Source: Gracilariopsis chorda
Lineage: Eukaryota > Rhodophyta > Florideophyceae > Gracilariales > Gracilariaceae
DNA: 64,000 nucleotides
Direction: 5' to 3'
Assembly (NCBI GenBank): GCA_003194525.1
Contig: NBIV01000063.1
Location: 1-64,000, forward strand
Shown here: piece by piece, positions 1 to 10,600 of the stretch
Layout: every line of letters starts with the position of its first letter
Numbering within the stretch: the stretch's first letter is position 1
Position numbers and translations under genes: made by a program
The notes under the pieces: generated by a model
Seen by the model: the letters and a program-made list of their open reading frames with translations, nothing else
What the model was told of the DNA's origin: nothing
Database searches by the model: none

Positions 1-1104
1 TCAGGAAGTGCTTCGTACTGTAGATCCGGGACGGCAGCAATCAACTCGAACTGGACGAGAGACAGTGCACTTTCGTCAGAGCCGTAGTCGCCTAAGGCCA
101 CAAATGGTACTGAGTCCTCAATCATTACCTTGTAACGGCCCTCTTCTTCATCGGTATGATCTTCACCTTGTGCACGGACGCTTTTGAAACGGGCAGAACT
201 CGGCTTCCTCTTTCCAGCGCGGTACTCGTCGAGCAACTCCTTCTTCCGTTCCTCACTCGAGTTTGGACACTCCATGACCCGGTGAATACCGTCACAGTCC
301 GGGTTGAGACAAGGCTTGTCCCAGGTGGGAGCGAGACTTGTCGCTAGCCCTGGCTTCGGATAGTTTTGGCGTGGATTGGGAGTCGTTTTCTGCTTCCTTC
401 TGGACCAGAATATTTTTTCTGTTCCCTCAGCATCGAAAACACGCTTGCCTTTGCGTGGTGTACGCTTGTTCAACCTGCCGCGGGCAATTTCACCCTGAGC
501 TACCTCAACCGCTATGGCACTGACACGAGTCTGGAAGAAGGACAAGCTAGACTTCTGTTCACCAGTCCAACAGTCCCTAGCGGAGCGGATGCGTTCGCGA
601 AGCTCTGGCGGTTCGAGCTTCTGCACGAGTTTCCAAATGAGGACTTGCAAGTCTCCTTGTCATCGATTTACTTCAGAAGCGTTGTTTTTGTCGAGGGCGC
701 TCACGATTTTGACGATGAAACTTAGCGCGGCTCCACTGGGGTCTTGCTTTGTTCACCTCATACTTGACGGTCTCTAGGGCAGAGCGCACGCGTTCAGTCA
801 AATCCTCCGGAGCGGTTTCTAGTCTGGTATCAAACCAGGCCTTCACACTTGTGTCAGTAGACTGGCCGGCGTTAGATGCGCCCTCGATTTGCCGAAGTAG
901 ACACAGGCTCTGCAGTAGCACAGGGTCGAGGCACTGTCGAATGGTTGCAGGAACAATCTGGCGAGAGGCATCGCGTGTGCGATTAAGATCGTTGACTTTT
1001 TCCTTGTACGCAGTGTACTCAATGTCAAATTTGATAAGGTCGGGATGTGTGACATCCTTCAGAACAGGAGCATTCAGTGTTGATACAACTCCGAACGAAG
1101 ACAT
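1..1104 (-). pseudogene. LTR-retrotransposon gag-protease fragment, left-edge element
   Basis: Minus-strand fossil of an LTR retrotransposon that continues off the left edge. The gag-like part begins with an ATG at 1104 and reads to about 673. Towards the edge, near 270-330, lies a knuckle-like Cys/His cluster (C-x4-C-x3-H-x4-C). Near 60-110 there is an acidic segment with a D-x-G-S motif that looks like an aspartic protease site. This order is typical of gag followed by protease. I see no relation to the three copia elements further right, so I treat it as a separate family, possibly gypsy-like. It appears broken. The rest of pol is outside the window. Confidence 0.6.
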
Positions 1105-1790
1105 TGCACCTGTGGTTGGTCACTCACGCTCTTAGATATCAGCACGGCACCGACAAAATACTCTTTAGAGACAAAGCGCTTTGATGGTATGTCGTGCCGG
1201 CGTCAATCGTTGAACGTCTGGACGCAATATCAAAGGTAGCATAGAACGTAAGTCAAACCCGATACCTCGAAACGAAAAAACACTCGAGCGTACTGCGTCC
1301 GGGCACAAGTCGAGGGACCAGAATAAAATCCTGGACGCGGTTACCTGTCCAGACAAAAAGTCTGTACACTCTTTTTCGGGGAACGGAAAACGTCCGGGAG
1401 GAAATGCTTTCACAGTCCAGTTCTCCGGGTGGTCGCGCAACCGGCAAGGTATTGGGCACACCGCTCTGGGTCCCCTCTGCCTTCTCGCACTCGCGCTCAA
1501 AGTTGGCAGAGTATTTATTAGCTGTGTTAGCAGCTGCAACCCGATTTTCTACACAGGTAAATCAAATCAGAACTGTGTTCTGTGAATTATAGGCACAACG
1601 TGGCCTCATAATTCAAGGTCCCACCTATCAAAGATAGATATAGATTAGTCTCAGCGAAGTGTCCGCGGGACCTGCTAAACCAAGTCCGCACATCCGCCAC
1701 CAGACTAATCTCCTGATCTCATCAACTGGATTGAACGCCAGCGGGCCTTCTCCGGTACATACGTAGCGTCCCTCTACGCAGAGATCGGTG
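1105..1790. other. Leader and possible LTR of the left-edge element, unresolved
   Basis: This stretch lies upstream of the minus-strand gag and should hold its leader and 5' LTR. Read on the minus strand, positions 1128-1142 (TGATATCTAAGAGCG) resemble a primer-binding site for initiator tRNA-Met. I could not set LTR ends because no second copy is present. No ORF here resembles a known gene. Confidence 0.3.
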
Positions 1791-2285
1791 GAGCCTTACA
1801 TCACATCGTCTCTCTTCTATATAAATAATATACCAGCAGCAGCAACAGTGGTAGAAGCAACAACGGCAACACTTAAAACTCTTTGGATGCTGCTGCATGC
1901 TGACTGCCGCTACTGCTCAATGACTGGCACTACAGCAGTGCCAGCTACGACACTGACCATTTCCTGGCTTTGCAGTAAATTTGACGGTGCCACCTTATTA
2001 CAAGTTACTGTACTTTACAAAGACTACTGCAGTGCCAGCCACTCGCTAACGTGCGCGCACGAAATCGCAACCCAATTCCATACTCATTTTCGGCGGCGCA
2101 ATCCTTATTTGTTTGCAGGCCATTTGCGAGCCATAGAGAGCGGAAACGGCCTGCAGATTCCCCGAGGTCATATTCAGTGGCGCGCAGCGCCGCATGCGGT
2201 GGAAGGTTGTTCAAACTTGTGGCAACCTCTTCAGAGTTCAGTACGTAACACGGGCTGACGTAGTTTGGCGTGCCCACTTGGCAAG
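1790..2285 (-). repeat. Isolated inverted copy of the satellite monomer
   Basis: The reverse complement matches the monomers of the 60-64 kb array. It has a CAGCAGCAGC/GCTGCTGC-rich block, the phrase GGCAGTCAGCATGCAGCAGC, the GTGCCAGCCA blocks, and the paired arms TGCAGGCC...GGCCTGCA at about 2116-2157. It lies opposite in orientation to the main array and about 58 kb away. Divergence from the array copies looks high. No protein function is apparent. Confidence 0.75.
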
Positions 2286-3443
2286 CTGGAATATCTAGGG
2301 ACCTATTGCAAAAGCAGTTTAGGGACCTCTAAAGCGCATGAGCAATGGCATTTGAACGTTTTGGAGGTATCAAAACTGCACAATTGAGCTTTACACAGAC
2401 CCATCGAGCTTTCCGCGACGCTATCGTTTCTGTTGAACTAGCTAATGATTAGGTGTGCCTTCGCTACATCTATCGACTAGTAAAAGACACGACTGGGAAA
2501 AGAGTTTTTTAGAAGAGAAATCAGCAAGTAAAACGAAGAGCAGTAAGCCTGAACAAACTCATCAACTGCCGTTTCCATCTTTTGCTACCTACTATTACGA
2601 ATCTGCCATATGCCGTTCTTTCTGAAACTGATTTTCAGCTGTTTCATCACTGTACCCGGAAATACAGTAGAAAGGATGTAAAAGTCAGTATTTCGATTAC
2701 ACGAGTAGTTTACTTTTCGCTAATCCGAACCAAATCATTAAGAGCATAAGCGTTTGAAATGACAATGATGACGGCACCAATAGGGATCACGTTGTTGATA
2801 GAATGCTCCCTGTTTTAATCTGCACACTCATTGTGAGACGTGTGGTTACATGAGAAAGAGGCTGGGAATTCTGTGATGACAGTGTACTCAGAGAAGTGCC
2901 TGGATAGGCCATAGATCTCCGAGAGATATCCCGGTAATTTCGATTTAGAAGGCCTTTTATAGATATGCATAAGATGTGCAAGAAGTATGCAGGTGGTATA
3001 CGAAAGATATGCGTAAAGACACACGACTAATATATGAATAACGCAAAGTAGATCACGCCGAAGACCTACGGATGATACTTGCCTGATTTGTATCAGTTTT
3101 GCTAATAAGCGTCGATCTCGAACTGTACCTCAATCCCCCCGACAAAGTGAAAATCCGTAGCTCAATATTGGCGCACAGTCGAAACCGAGACAGGCCATGT
3201 GAGTATTAACAAGCGAAGAAAGACTGGATGTTGTACACCTCAAGATGAAAACAGGTCGACAGGTCATGTTCGAGTAGAGCTGGTGTGATATGTCATCTTA
3301 AAAATGTAAGTATCACTGCTGGCCTTGTTAAGCCTTTCCTATCCATTGAGAAACGACTAAGAATGATGGTACACAAAGCGCTGGGAACACTCTATTCTGC
3401 TTTTTCGGCATCATCAGGTGAGGCCGCAGTCCGTGTTTACGAT
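2286..3443. other. Region with no clear feature; possible exon remnant at its right end
   Basis: No recognisable protein, repeat or RNA in most of this stretch. At the right end (about 3350-3448) a short open frame runs into the copia A insertion point. A GTAAGTAT lies upstream at about 3305, and AAGGTAAG directly follows the target duplication on the far side of copia A. These look like intron 5' ends, so a disrupted exon is possible but weakly supported. Confidence 0.25.
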
Positions 3444-3448
3444 GTGCG

Positions 3449-3828
3449 TGTTGCGCTGCAGCAAAATGCTGCATTGAGAAAAACATCAGGATATTTTACC
3501 ATATCTTGCTTGACGCATTTGGTGGGTTTCCACGTCGGACAATGAGGCTTTTCTGCGCACGCAGTCTAGTGGAACCTCGAGGTCTGTTCATCACCTACTA
3601 GACTGCGGCATGGGTAGATAGCCACCGGTGGTGTTCCTCAGAGAGAAAGTTCACCTCCAAGCAGGATGTAAAAAACAGTTCAACAGCTAAGTGGGCTAGG
3701 TTAGAAAAATAGTGTAAGTAGTGATAGATCTAGCTTGATCTGATTAAAAAAAAGAAGACAGCTTCAACTACTGCAATACACCTTTCCCCTCGCAACTGCA
3801 CAGCACACTGCACAAATTAAGCTTAACA
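3449..3828 (+). repeat. 5' LTR of copia A (380 bp)
   Basis: Matches the 3' LTR at 16558-17018 along its whole length, begins TGTTGCGCTG and ends TTAACA. The preceding five bases GTGCG equal the five bases after the 3' LTR. Confidence 0.95.
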
Positions 3829-3869
3829 GGTTGTGGGCTTCTTTGTACGTGGAGTGCTTACATAGAATT

Positions 3870-4525
3870 ATGGACAACGCTCTTATTGAACTGTCTAAGC
3901 TACGTCAGGCAGACAACTACCACATGTGGTCCCGGACGATGGAACTTGTTCTACATACGAAGGGTGTTGGGATCTAGTCAACGGAACTGATGTTCTGGAT
4001 TCGAGTTCTAGTGAAGAAGAAGCGAAGAAGTATCAGGACAGAAAGGACATTGCGCTGTCATGTGTTCTGTTGTCAGTTAGATGCTCATGTGTTCCGTCGG
4101 TTATTTACGACAAACACCCTGCAGTTTTTTGGTTCATTTTAAAAAACAACGTTAAAATGGTGTCATAGGCCAGTATTGATGGTGTACTGGAGACGTGTCA
4201 AGAGGTTCGTATGTCATCCGGGGAATCTGTTCTTGAGTACATGAACCAACTGGTAGGGATTGAGTCTAGCCTTAGCAGCATCGGAAAATGCCTAACTAAG
4301 GAAGAAAAGCTGATTGCACTACTGAGAGGACTGACTAGCGAATTCGATTTGACGGTTGAAGTGATACGGGCAACTAACAAGACATTCAGAGATGCTGTGC
4401 TCATGATCGTGTCGAAAGAAGCCCAGCTAGACTTGACTCAAAGCAGGGAGTCCGGTGATGGAACGGCTACTGCCTTTCTTGCAAACGGACGGACGCCTCT
4501 CAGTGAGAAACCGTGCTTCCTTTGA
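3870..4525 (+). pseudogene. copia A gag region
   Basis: Starts at the ATG at 3870 shortly after the 5' LTR. The translation has the pattern of copia gag (UBN2-type): a W-x-R-x-M-E-x-x-L stretch near the start and, at 4211-4430, a helical segment with M-N-Q-L, L-L-R-G-L and S-E-F-D motifs. Fossil, broken. Confidence 0.8.
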
Positions 4526-4624
4526 CCCAAGAAGGGTCCCATTAAGCGTTTATGTCCAGACAACCCAAGAAAGAGAATTCCAAATGCTGCTTAAGGTTCC
4601 CATAAGAAGAATAAACCCCAAAAA

Positions 4625-4858
4625 ATGAATTTGAATGAGCCAGAGCGGAAGGCATGGGTATCATTCATAGTAGCTGGACTGGCTTGGGGTGACCACAGCT
4701 ATGATGTTGGCAAGCATAAATGGTACCTTGATTCAGGAGCAAGCCAGCACATGTTCAACGACATCGGAGTATTTCACGGTCCTATTAACGACACACTACT
4801 TGCTACGGTATCTGTGGGCAGTGAAACGTATGTAGAGGTGAAAGAACAGGGAAAGTGA
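4625..4858 (+). pseudogene. copia A aspartic protease region
   Basis: Contains the copia protease signature W-Y-L-D-S-G-A-S-x-H-M (near 4722-4752), which lies between gag and integrase in this family. Fossil, part of the broken copia A. Confidence 0.85.
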
Positions 4859-4974
4859 AATGCCAAAAAACATGCTTTAAAGAAAGACGGAACATATCCC
4901 TCGAAGAAGTCTAATATGTCCCCGGACTGATGTGTAACCTTATGTCTGTGAGTGCCATCCGTCGAAAGGGATAG

Positions 4975-5320
4975 GTGGTGGTATTTCAGACCAATGATAG
5001 TAATGATGGTATCTTCCTAATTTTTAATCAGACCACCGGAAAGGTAGTGAAACTAGGAGTGCAGAAGGAAGAAGGTCTGTATGAGATGTGTTTTCAGCCT
5101 ATCGAGAAAACATCTGCTTTTATAAGCAAGAGCAAGGACGTGACTATGTTTTGGCATGAACGCTAGGGTCACATAGGCGAAGAGGGAATCAGAAAAACTG
5201 GAAAGGTTGTAGAAGGTATGGAGGATCTGAAGTTATCCGCCCTGGAGTTCTGTGAGCCTTGTGCTTTTGGAAAATCTTCAAGAGCACCAAGACTGAAGTG
5301 CAACGCTTTCAGCGGTATCA
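4975..5320 (+). pseudogene. copia A pre-integrase and integrase zinc-binding region
   Basis: After a GAG_pre-integrase-like stretch come W-H-E-R, a histidine in G-H-I-G, and C-E-P-C near 5250, in the HHCC arrangement of copia integrase. The integrase core resumes only near 13955, beyond the inserted DNA. Confidence 0.8.
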
Positions 5321-5936
5321 GGACTACTTGGTTTCATATTCTGCACTGGGGATGCCCAACTCCAGACTGTGAAGTATGAGTAATGCACAGATTCAGTTTC
5401 CGTTTGAAGGGCCCCAATTTGGGTTGCAGGTGTAGTGCTCCGCATTGCTGGCGTTTGTCACCCGTGTGCAGTATTAGACGTCCCCTTAAGGATATTACTA
5501 GTTAATTTCCCTGTACTGTCAGGGCGCCGACCACCATTGCTTATGTATGTGAGCTCCGGTTGCCCGGATCGAAGTAAACGGAGCAAGCGAGTGTCGGCTC
5601 TGACTCAGGTTCCCTGGTGAGTTTTTTCCTCCGTTCGGAGAGACGCCACATAGTGCAGGCCTAGTTACCCACCTCGTGGAGTTTTCAGCACATTCTTACC
5701 GCTATTATGACTGTTTTCTGTGCGCGCTTTTCCCGCGGCTATTGCTGATTTCCCCCGTATACAGGTGTCGCTGTACGCCGACTACTGGTGATTATCGTTG
5801 TCTCATTCACCACTGCCCAACTCGTGTGGATATCGTTCTGCCCTTGCGCGTCGCCCACCACTCGTGTGTCGCCATATTTCGCCGCTTCCAACTTCTCGGT
5901 CTTCTTGGTTCTTACACCTGTACGCCCGTCGTGACG
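5321..5936. other. Unexplained insert inside copia A integrase, left half
   Basis: Between the integrase zinc-binding part (to about 5320) and the integrase core (from about 13955) lies sequence that copia integrase does not normally have. The left part is this segment. The right part is about 13817-13950, on the other side of the MULE. Together they make about 0.75 kb with no recognised ORF. Given its size and position it may be a solo LTR or short transposon that later received the MULE. Its ends and TSD could not be fixed. Confidence 0.4.
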
Positions 5937-6310
5937 GGCTTTTGCTGAATCTACATAATGTAAGAAATGTAGATTTTCCACCAATCAGTGCACTGAGTTC
6001 AGCCTCAGCTGTAAGCAGAGGTCCACTTCCTGGGCTCACCAGGGCGTGTTTTATATGCACGAATCGGAGTGCAGAGTTCAGCCCGCCACGGCGCCCATGT
6101 AGATATGTACCCATTCATCATGCGCCAAGTCAACCAGTAGAGCTTAGCACCCAATCAGCTCTGTGTCCTGCGGCACGTGCAAAGCACGTGCCGCACCGCA
6201 TTCAAACCAGCGCTAAGCGTTCAGGCACCGATTAGCGCGCCCAAAAGCGCGCAATAATTGGAGCCTGAACGCTTCAAAGCCATTGCTCGCCCACCCCATC
6301 AGCTCTACCC
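5937..6310 (+). repeat. Left terminal inverted repeat of the MULE
   Basis: 374 bp, nearly identical to the reverse complement of 13443-13816. It contains a perfect 12-bp inverted repeat with a 3-nt loop (GCGGCACGTGC, AAA, GCACGTGCCGC, near 6170-6195) and a second inverted pair GCGTTCAGGC...GCCTGAACGC near 6217-6272. These may be transposase-binding or extrusion structures. Confidence 0.97.
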
Positions 6311-7611
6311 TGCCGCCTTTGTCTCCCATGCATTCAATTCTATGGGCTCCACCCTCTTGCCACCCCGCCGTTTTTGTCTCCAATGCATTCAATTCCATCC
6401 GCTCCACCCTCTTCTCCCCTGTGGTTTCTTCTCTTCGTCCCCCCAACTTTGCGCTCCGTCCTGCTTGGCGCGCTCATTCACATGCTTGCTGACATTAAGC
6501 GACTCTGCTCAAAAATTGACGCCCCCGCGCTTACCTTCCTCTACACCTACTCTCTGCCCGTTCGCGACCCAGCTCAACTGACTGCAGCAAGCGACTCCGA
6601 GCTCACCGCAGCCGCCATCGTCTTCCCCTGCGACACAGTTCTTTCCACTCATCACAACCATTCCACAGCAGCCTTTCCTTTGCAGATGCACCTTGCGTCA
6701 CCTCTATAATTCAACCCGCACCACCAACAGCCTTAACCCACAGTGCTCTCTCAGTTGCGTTCGGCAATGGTCTTACCCCTGTCCCCCTCCGCCCTCTTTT
6801 AGGCCTTTAACAATGATGTTCACCTGACCCAGCCCACAAGTCCCCACCCGCCCCGCATTGCACGTCACTCGCGCCGCAATTCCGACCGCCCTTCAGCGTC
6901 CTCAGTAGCCGAACATTCGACCACCTCCACCCTCCATTGTCAGCGAGCAAACGGCTTACCGCATCCTCCTTTGCCCAGTTATCTCTCTGGCACTCGCTCT
7001 GCTGGAATCCCTCATTTTTTAACCTCCTCCCTCCTTCGAGTTCCTCGTCCCCAATACTGTTTCTATCGCTCTCGAGATCTGTGGCCTACGCGTTCCCGCC
7101 CCTTTTCTCGAATGAGGTACGCATCATCGCCTTTACCGCTTTTACTGCTCCCGCGATCCGTCTGTCTCGAACGTAGCTGTACTCGTCGCTGCGTTCCTCG
7201 ATCACTGCTATACCGCATCGCCTGCACCGCCGCCGACATTCGTGATTATGCCCGCCGTCTAACAATACTTCTTGCTTAGCTCTACCGCACGGTTGGATCT
7301 ACCGCTCGCCTTTATTACATACGCGTGCAGCTCGCTTCTACAGCTCGCGAGTATTGCAAAATCAACGTGAAACCCTGTCTTTCCCGCAGATGTTGTCCTT
7401 ACGTACTGAGCATTTTGCGCTTTGAATTCCAAGCCCTAATATATGCCTGCGTCTACAATAACCACGTATCTTGGTCTAGGGAAGTTCTCTTTTTGAAAGT
7501 TTGTGTGATTTTACGGGTTTGATTCTTGGCTCTCCGCCGTTGTCGCTTGATTGGCATTCTGAATTTTGAATGTCACTTCGCTCTATGGTGTGGACCAAAA
7601 ATGGTTGAAAG
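6311..7611. other. MULE subterminal region downstream of the transposase gene
   Basis: No gene recognised. Two imperfect tandem units of about 57 bp (about 6303-6420) each contain CATGCATTCAATTC or a close match. Further in, 7050-7260 is homologous in inverted orientation to about 13080-13250 at the other end, so inverted homology continues in patches well beyond the 374-bp TIR. The strand is pyrimidine-rich, which opens long frames that I regard as non-coding. Confidence 0.6.
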
Positions 7612-10600
7612 TCATTTGTCAATTGCGCCATTCACATCGTCTCTAGAAATCACAGTTGAGGCTCCATGGTCCTCCTTGGAAACGTTACTCTGTGACGATA
7701 TCTGGGATCCACGGAGATGCGGCTGCTCTGACCGTCGAGGACGTTTTCTCTTCACAACTTCCATGCATCCTCTTTTGCGCTTTTCGTTGCGAGTTAGACC
7801 CATGTTTGGGTTTTGAATGGTATAAAAAATTCCATCGTTATCTTCTTTCTGGCCCGATAAGATCTTTTTGAACTCAGAGTTCACTTGGACATGGTTTGTA
7901 GGAGGAATTGGGGCTCGGCCTTTCGCCAGAGCTTGGATTGAACTCTCTAACAGGATCTTAATGCTGCGAAGTGCGATTGGTCCAAGATCCGTTGCTAAAC
8001 GATGCATCTTATCAAACATTGCCCGGCCATCAGACCAAGACAAGTACGTCTTTACCTCCTCATCGATCTGCGAATTGATGTTGCCCCAGTACATATCCTC
8101 ATCCTCCGTTGTGGCCCCTTCGCTTCTGGAATCTGATTGTTTTGACTGTGCATGTTCTCTTCCGATCTTCCGCCTGATACTTGATAGATGGGTCTTTGTG
8201 GTTTCGTCGTCGTTTTGTTTCCAGTACGAGTCAAACAGAGTCTCCAGATGCACTCGGCTGCCAAGGACATTGTGTAACTGCGGCTTCTGGTAAAGAAGCT
8301 CTGGGTACGTGACAGCACACCTAACTATGTGTCGACATGGAAAGCCGGCCACGGCATGTTGACCACAGGTGCATGCTCCCACAAGGACTTCATCGCAATT
8401 GTATGTCCGCTTGGGAACGTTCGTGAGAAATACTTCGTAGATCGGTGCTGGGGCTCGTATTGTCTCCAAATTATCATGACCGGATTGTAATGTTCCTAAC
8501 CATTTTAAGGAGAATACCACTACTGTGCCTAGGACACAGTCATCATCAAATCTGGTATCAGGCCACCTTGCACCAGTCATTGGCTCAATAGTTGCGTCCA
8601 ATACGACGCAATTCCTACTTGGATTGACGCTGAGGTCTACGAATTTGTGCAAGGAGTAAGCAGTGTACTCGGTGATGAGCTTATCGAGCACTGCTCGCGG
8701 TATCGGCAGCTGGCAGGTTGTGATCTTCCGGTTGGTCAGGCTCTGGGGCTTCAACACTTTTGTTCTCGAAGCTAATCGATTATTGTGGCTTTTTTTGGTT
8801 AGGCGAAGCATCTCGCTGGGTATCTTCCACAGCGGTACTTTGCGTTGCAAAATATTTCTGCGGTATGAAGAGTTTGAGCATTCGGTGTAACCTGTCCCCT
8901 GGAAGAGAAAACGAAAAGGAACGAGTCGGTTGCGATAGTACGCAACGATCATTTCAGCATTCCTGTGATATAAAAACCTAAACCATTGTGGCGGCTCTTG
9001 TTGAAACTGAAAAAAGTACTTTCTTTCGAAATCATTCCGCCTGGAAATGAATTTTCTTTCTGTCCTTGTTTGCCTCATGATGAAGAGGTCCCTCGACATT
9101 TCTTCCGAAATTCCTTTACGCCCGATCTTTGAGCACCAGCTCCCACAATTACGAAGTTGATTTTGGTTAAGGTGCCACTCGTCAAGGGCAATGTATGACG
9201 TCGGAAAAACCTTCTTAGTGGCGTTTATGCACGGCATACTCTGGTCCATGGCGATCATTGCAGGCGAAACTTGAATAACAGAACGAAACTGCGATAGTAT
9301 CCTCACAAAGCTTTCTTCGGTTTCAGTGGATATAAAGGCCATAAAGAAAGTCAGCACACAGCCATCGTTTGCTCTGCCATTAATGGTCAGTAGCGGAAGT
9401 CCAAATCTATTGGATATGGCTTTACAATCGATACTTATACCGGGAACAAATCCGTATCGTGCGTAGTCATCCATCCACTCTCTATACGTCCACGCCGCTG
9501 AATCCATTCTGCCTTCCTTGCCAACCGTGAGAAATACCCGATTCTGAGAATCTTCGTCTCTGATAGCAATCAGTTCCTTACAAAGTCTCATGCACTCTTC
9601 CTGGAGTGGGTAATTCACCCCCTCTGCATATGATATCTTGTTTCGTAAACTCTTTGTGTCGATTGAGACCTTGTACTTTGCCTCCAAAAGTCGGATGATG
9701 TGTGTGAAAGGTATATAAAGCTCATTTTTCATCTCCAACGCTTCTTTCTGAAGCTTTGGTTGTAGCCTGTCCATGGTCAGCTCAGGGTTCGGCTCGTGAT
9801 TGTGAGACCAGTTCCGCATTCTGCATCTATACCCCTTCAAAGTGCTATCACCGTCCTCCATACCCGAAAGCGTATTGACGGTTTTTAAGATGAAAGAGAA
9901 AGCACATCCCCGCATTTTGCACTCTACGAATGCACGTTTAAGTACCCAGTCACCATCAGTATTGTCCGGACTTGCAGTAGCTGCTGGGATGTGCTTATGA
10001 TATGACGAGTCACGAATGCGGAACTGGTACCCAAAGCAATTACCAATAAACTGAATTTCTTTTAGAGCTGTGTTGCCTGAGGCGTTCTCTTCCAAGCCTG
10101 AGACGAATGAGCTTAGTGCTCTCTTGAATAGAGCTTCACCTTCCTCCATGCGCCTTATCTCAATTGATGAATTGTCTGAGCTCTCTGTTTCACATTTTTT
10201 CTCTCCTGTTGATTCTGCTGTAGTCATCTGGTCGAGAAATTCACGCTGAGAGTCACAACTTTCAACACCGTGAAAAAGTTTGTACGGCGGTGGCTGCTCA
10301 TCTTCAAGAAATGTGCCTATAAGCAGTGACGCGTCTTCAACTCCTCCTTCATCTGAGCTGTCTGAATCCGCAGAGGGTTCACCTTGCTTTCGCAAGCCAG
10401 AATGTTGCTCAGTTTTTTCGTCAAGAACAAAGGGGAGGCTAAGTTCAACTTCTCTCTGATCTGAGCATGCATCTGAGCTGTCCACTGTACCCAAACCAGT
10501 TCTCCCACTTTCCAAGATTGTGTTATGCACAGAATCTACCTTCTTGATTGGAATTGGACATGTATCTGTGACAACCTCCCCAACTTCCAAAGTTGTTCTC

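Noticed and set aside
1788-2258. 156-codon + strand frame in the left satellite monomer
   Set aside because: The sequence is an inverted satellite monomer. The frame is not kept in other monomers.
5798-6235. 145-codon + strand frame, with an identical 97-residue part encoded on the minus strand at 13518-13811
   Set aside because: The identity comes from the MULE terminal inverted repeats. It is not two copies of a gene.
6258-7279. Several long + strand frames (6258-6581, 6374-6709, 6971-7279)
   Set aside because: They lie in the pyrimidine-rich MULE subterminal region, are Pro/Ser/Leu-rich without domains, and are mirrored at the other MULE end as inverted DNA homology.
7868-8293. 141-codon + strand frame
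   Set aside because: Shadow of the antisense MULE transposase gene, which has clear domains.
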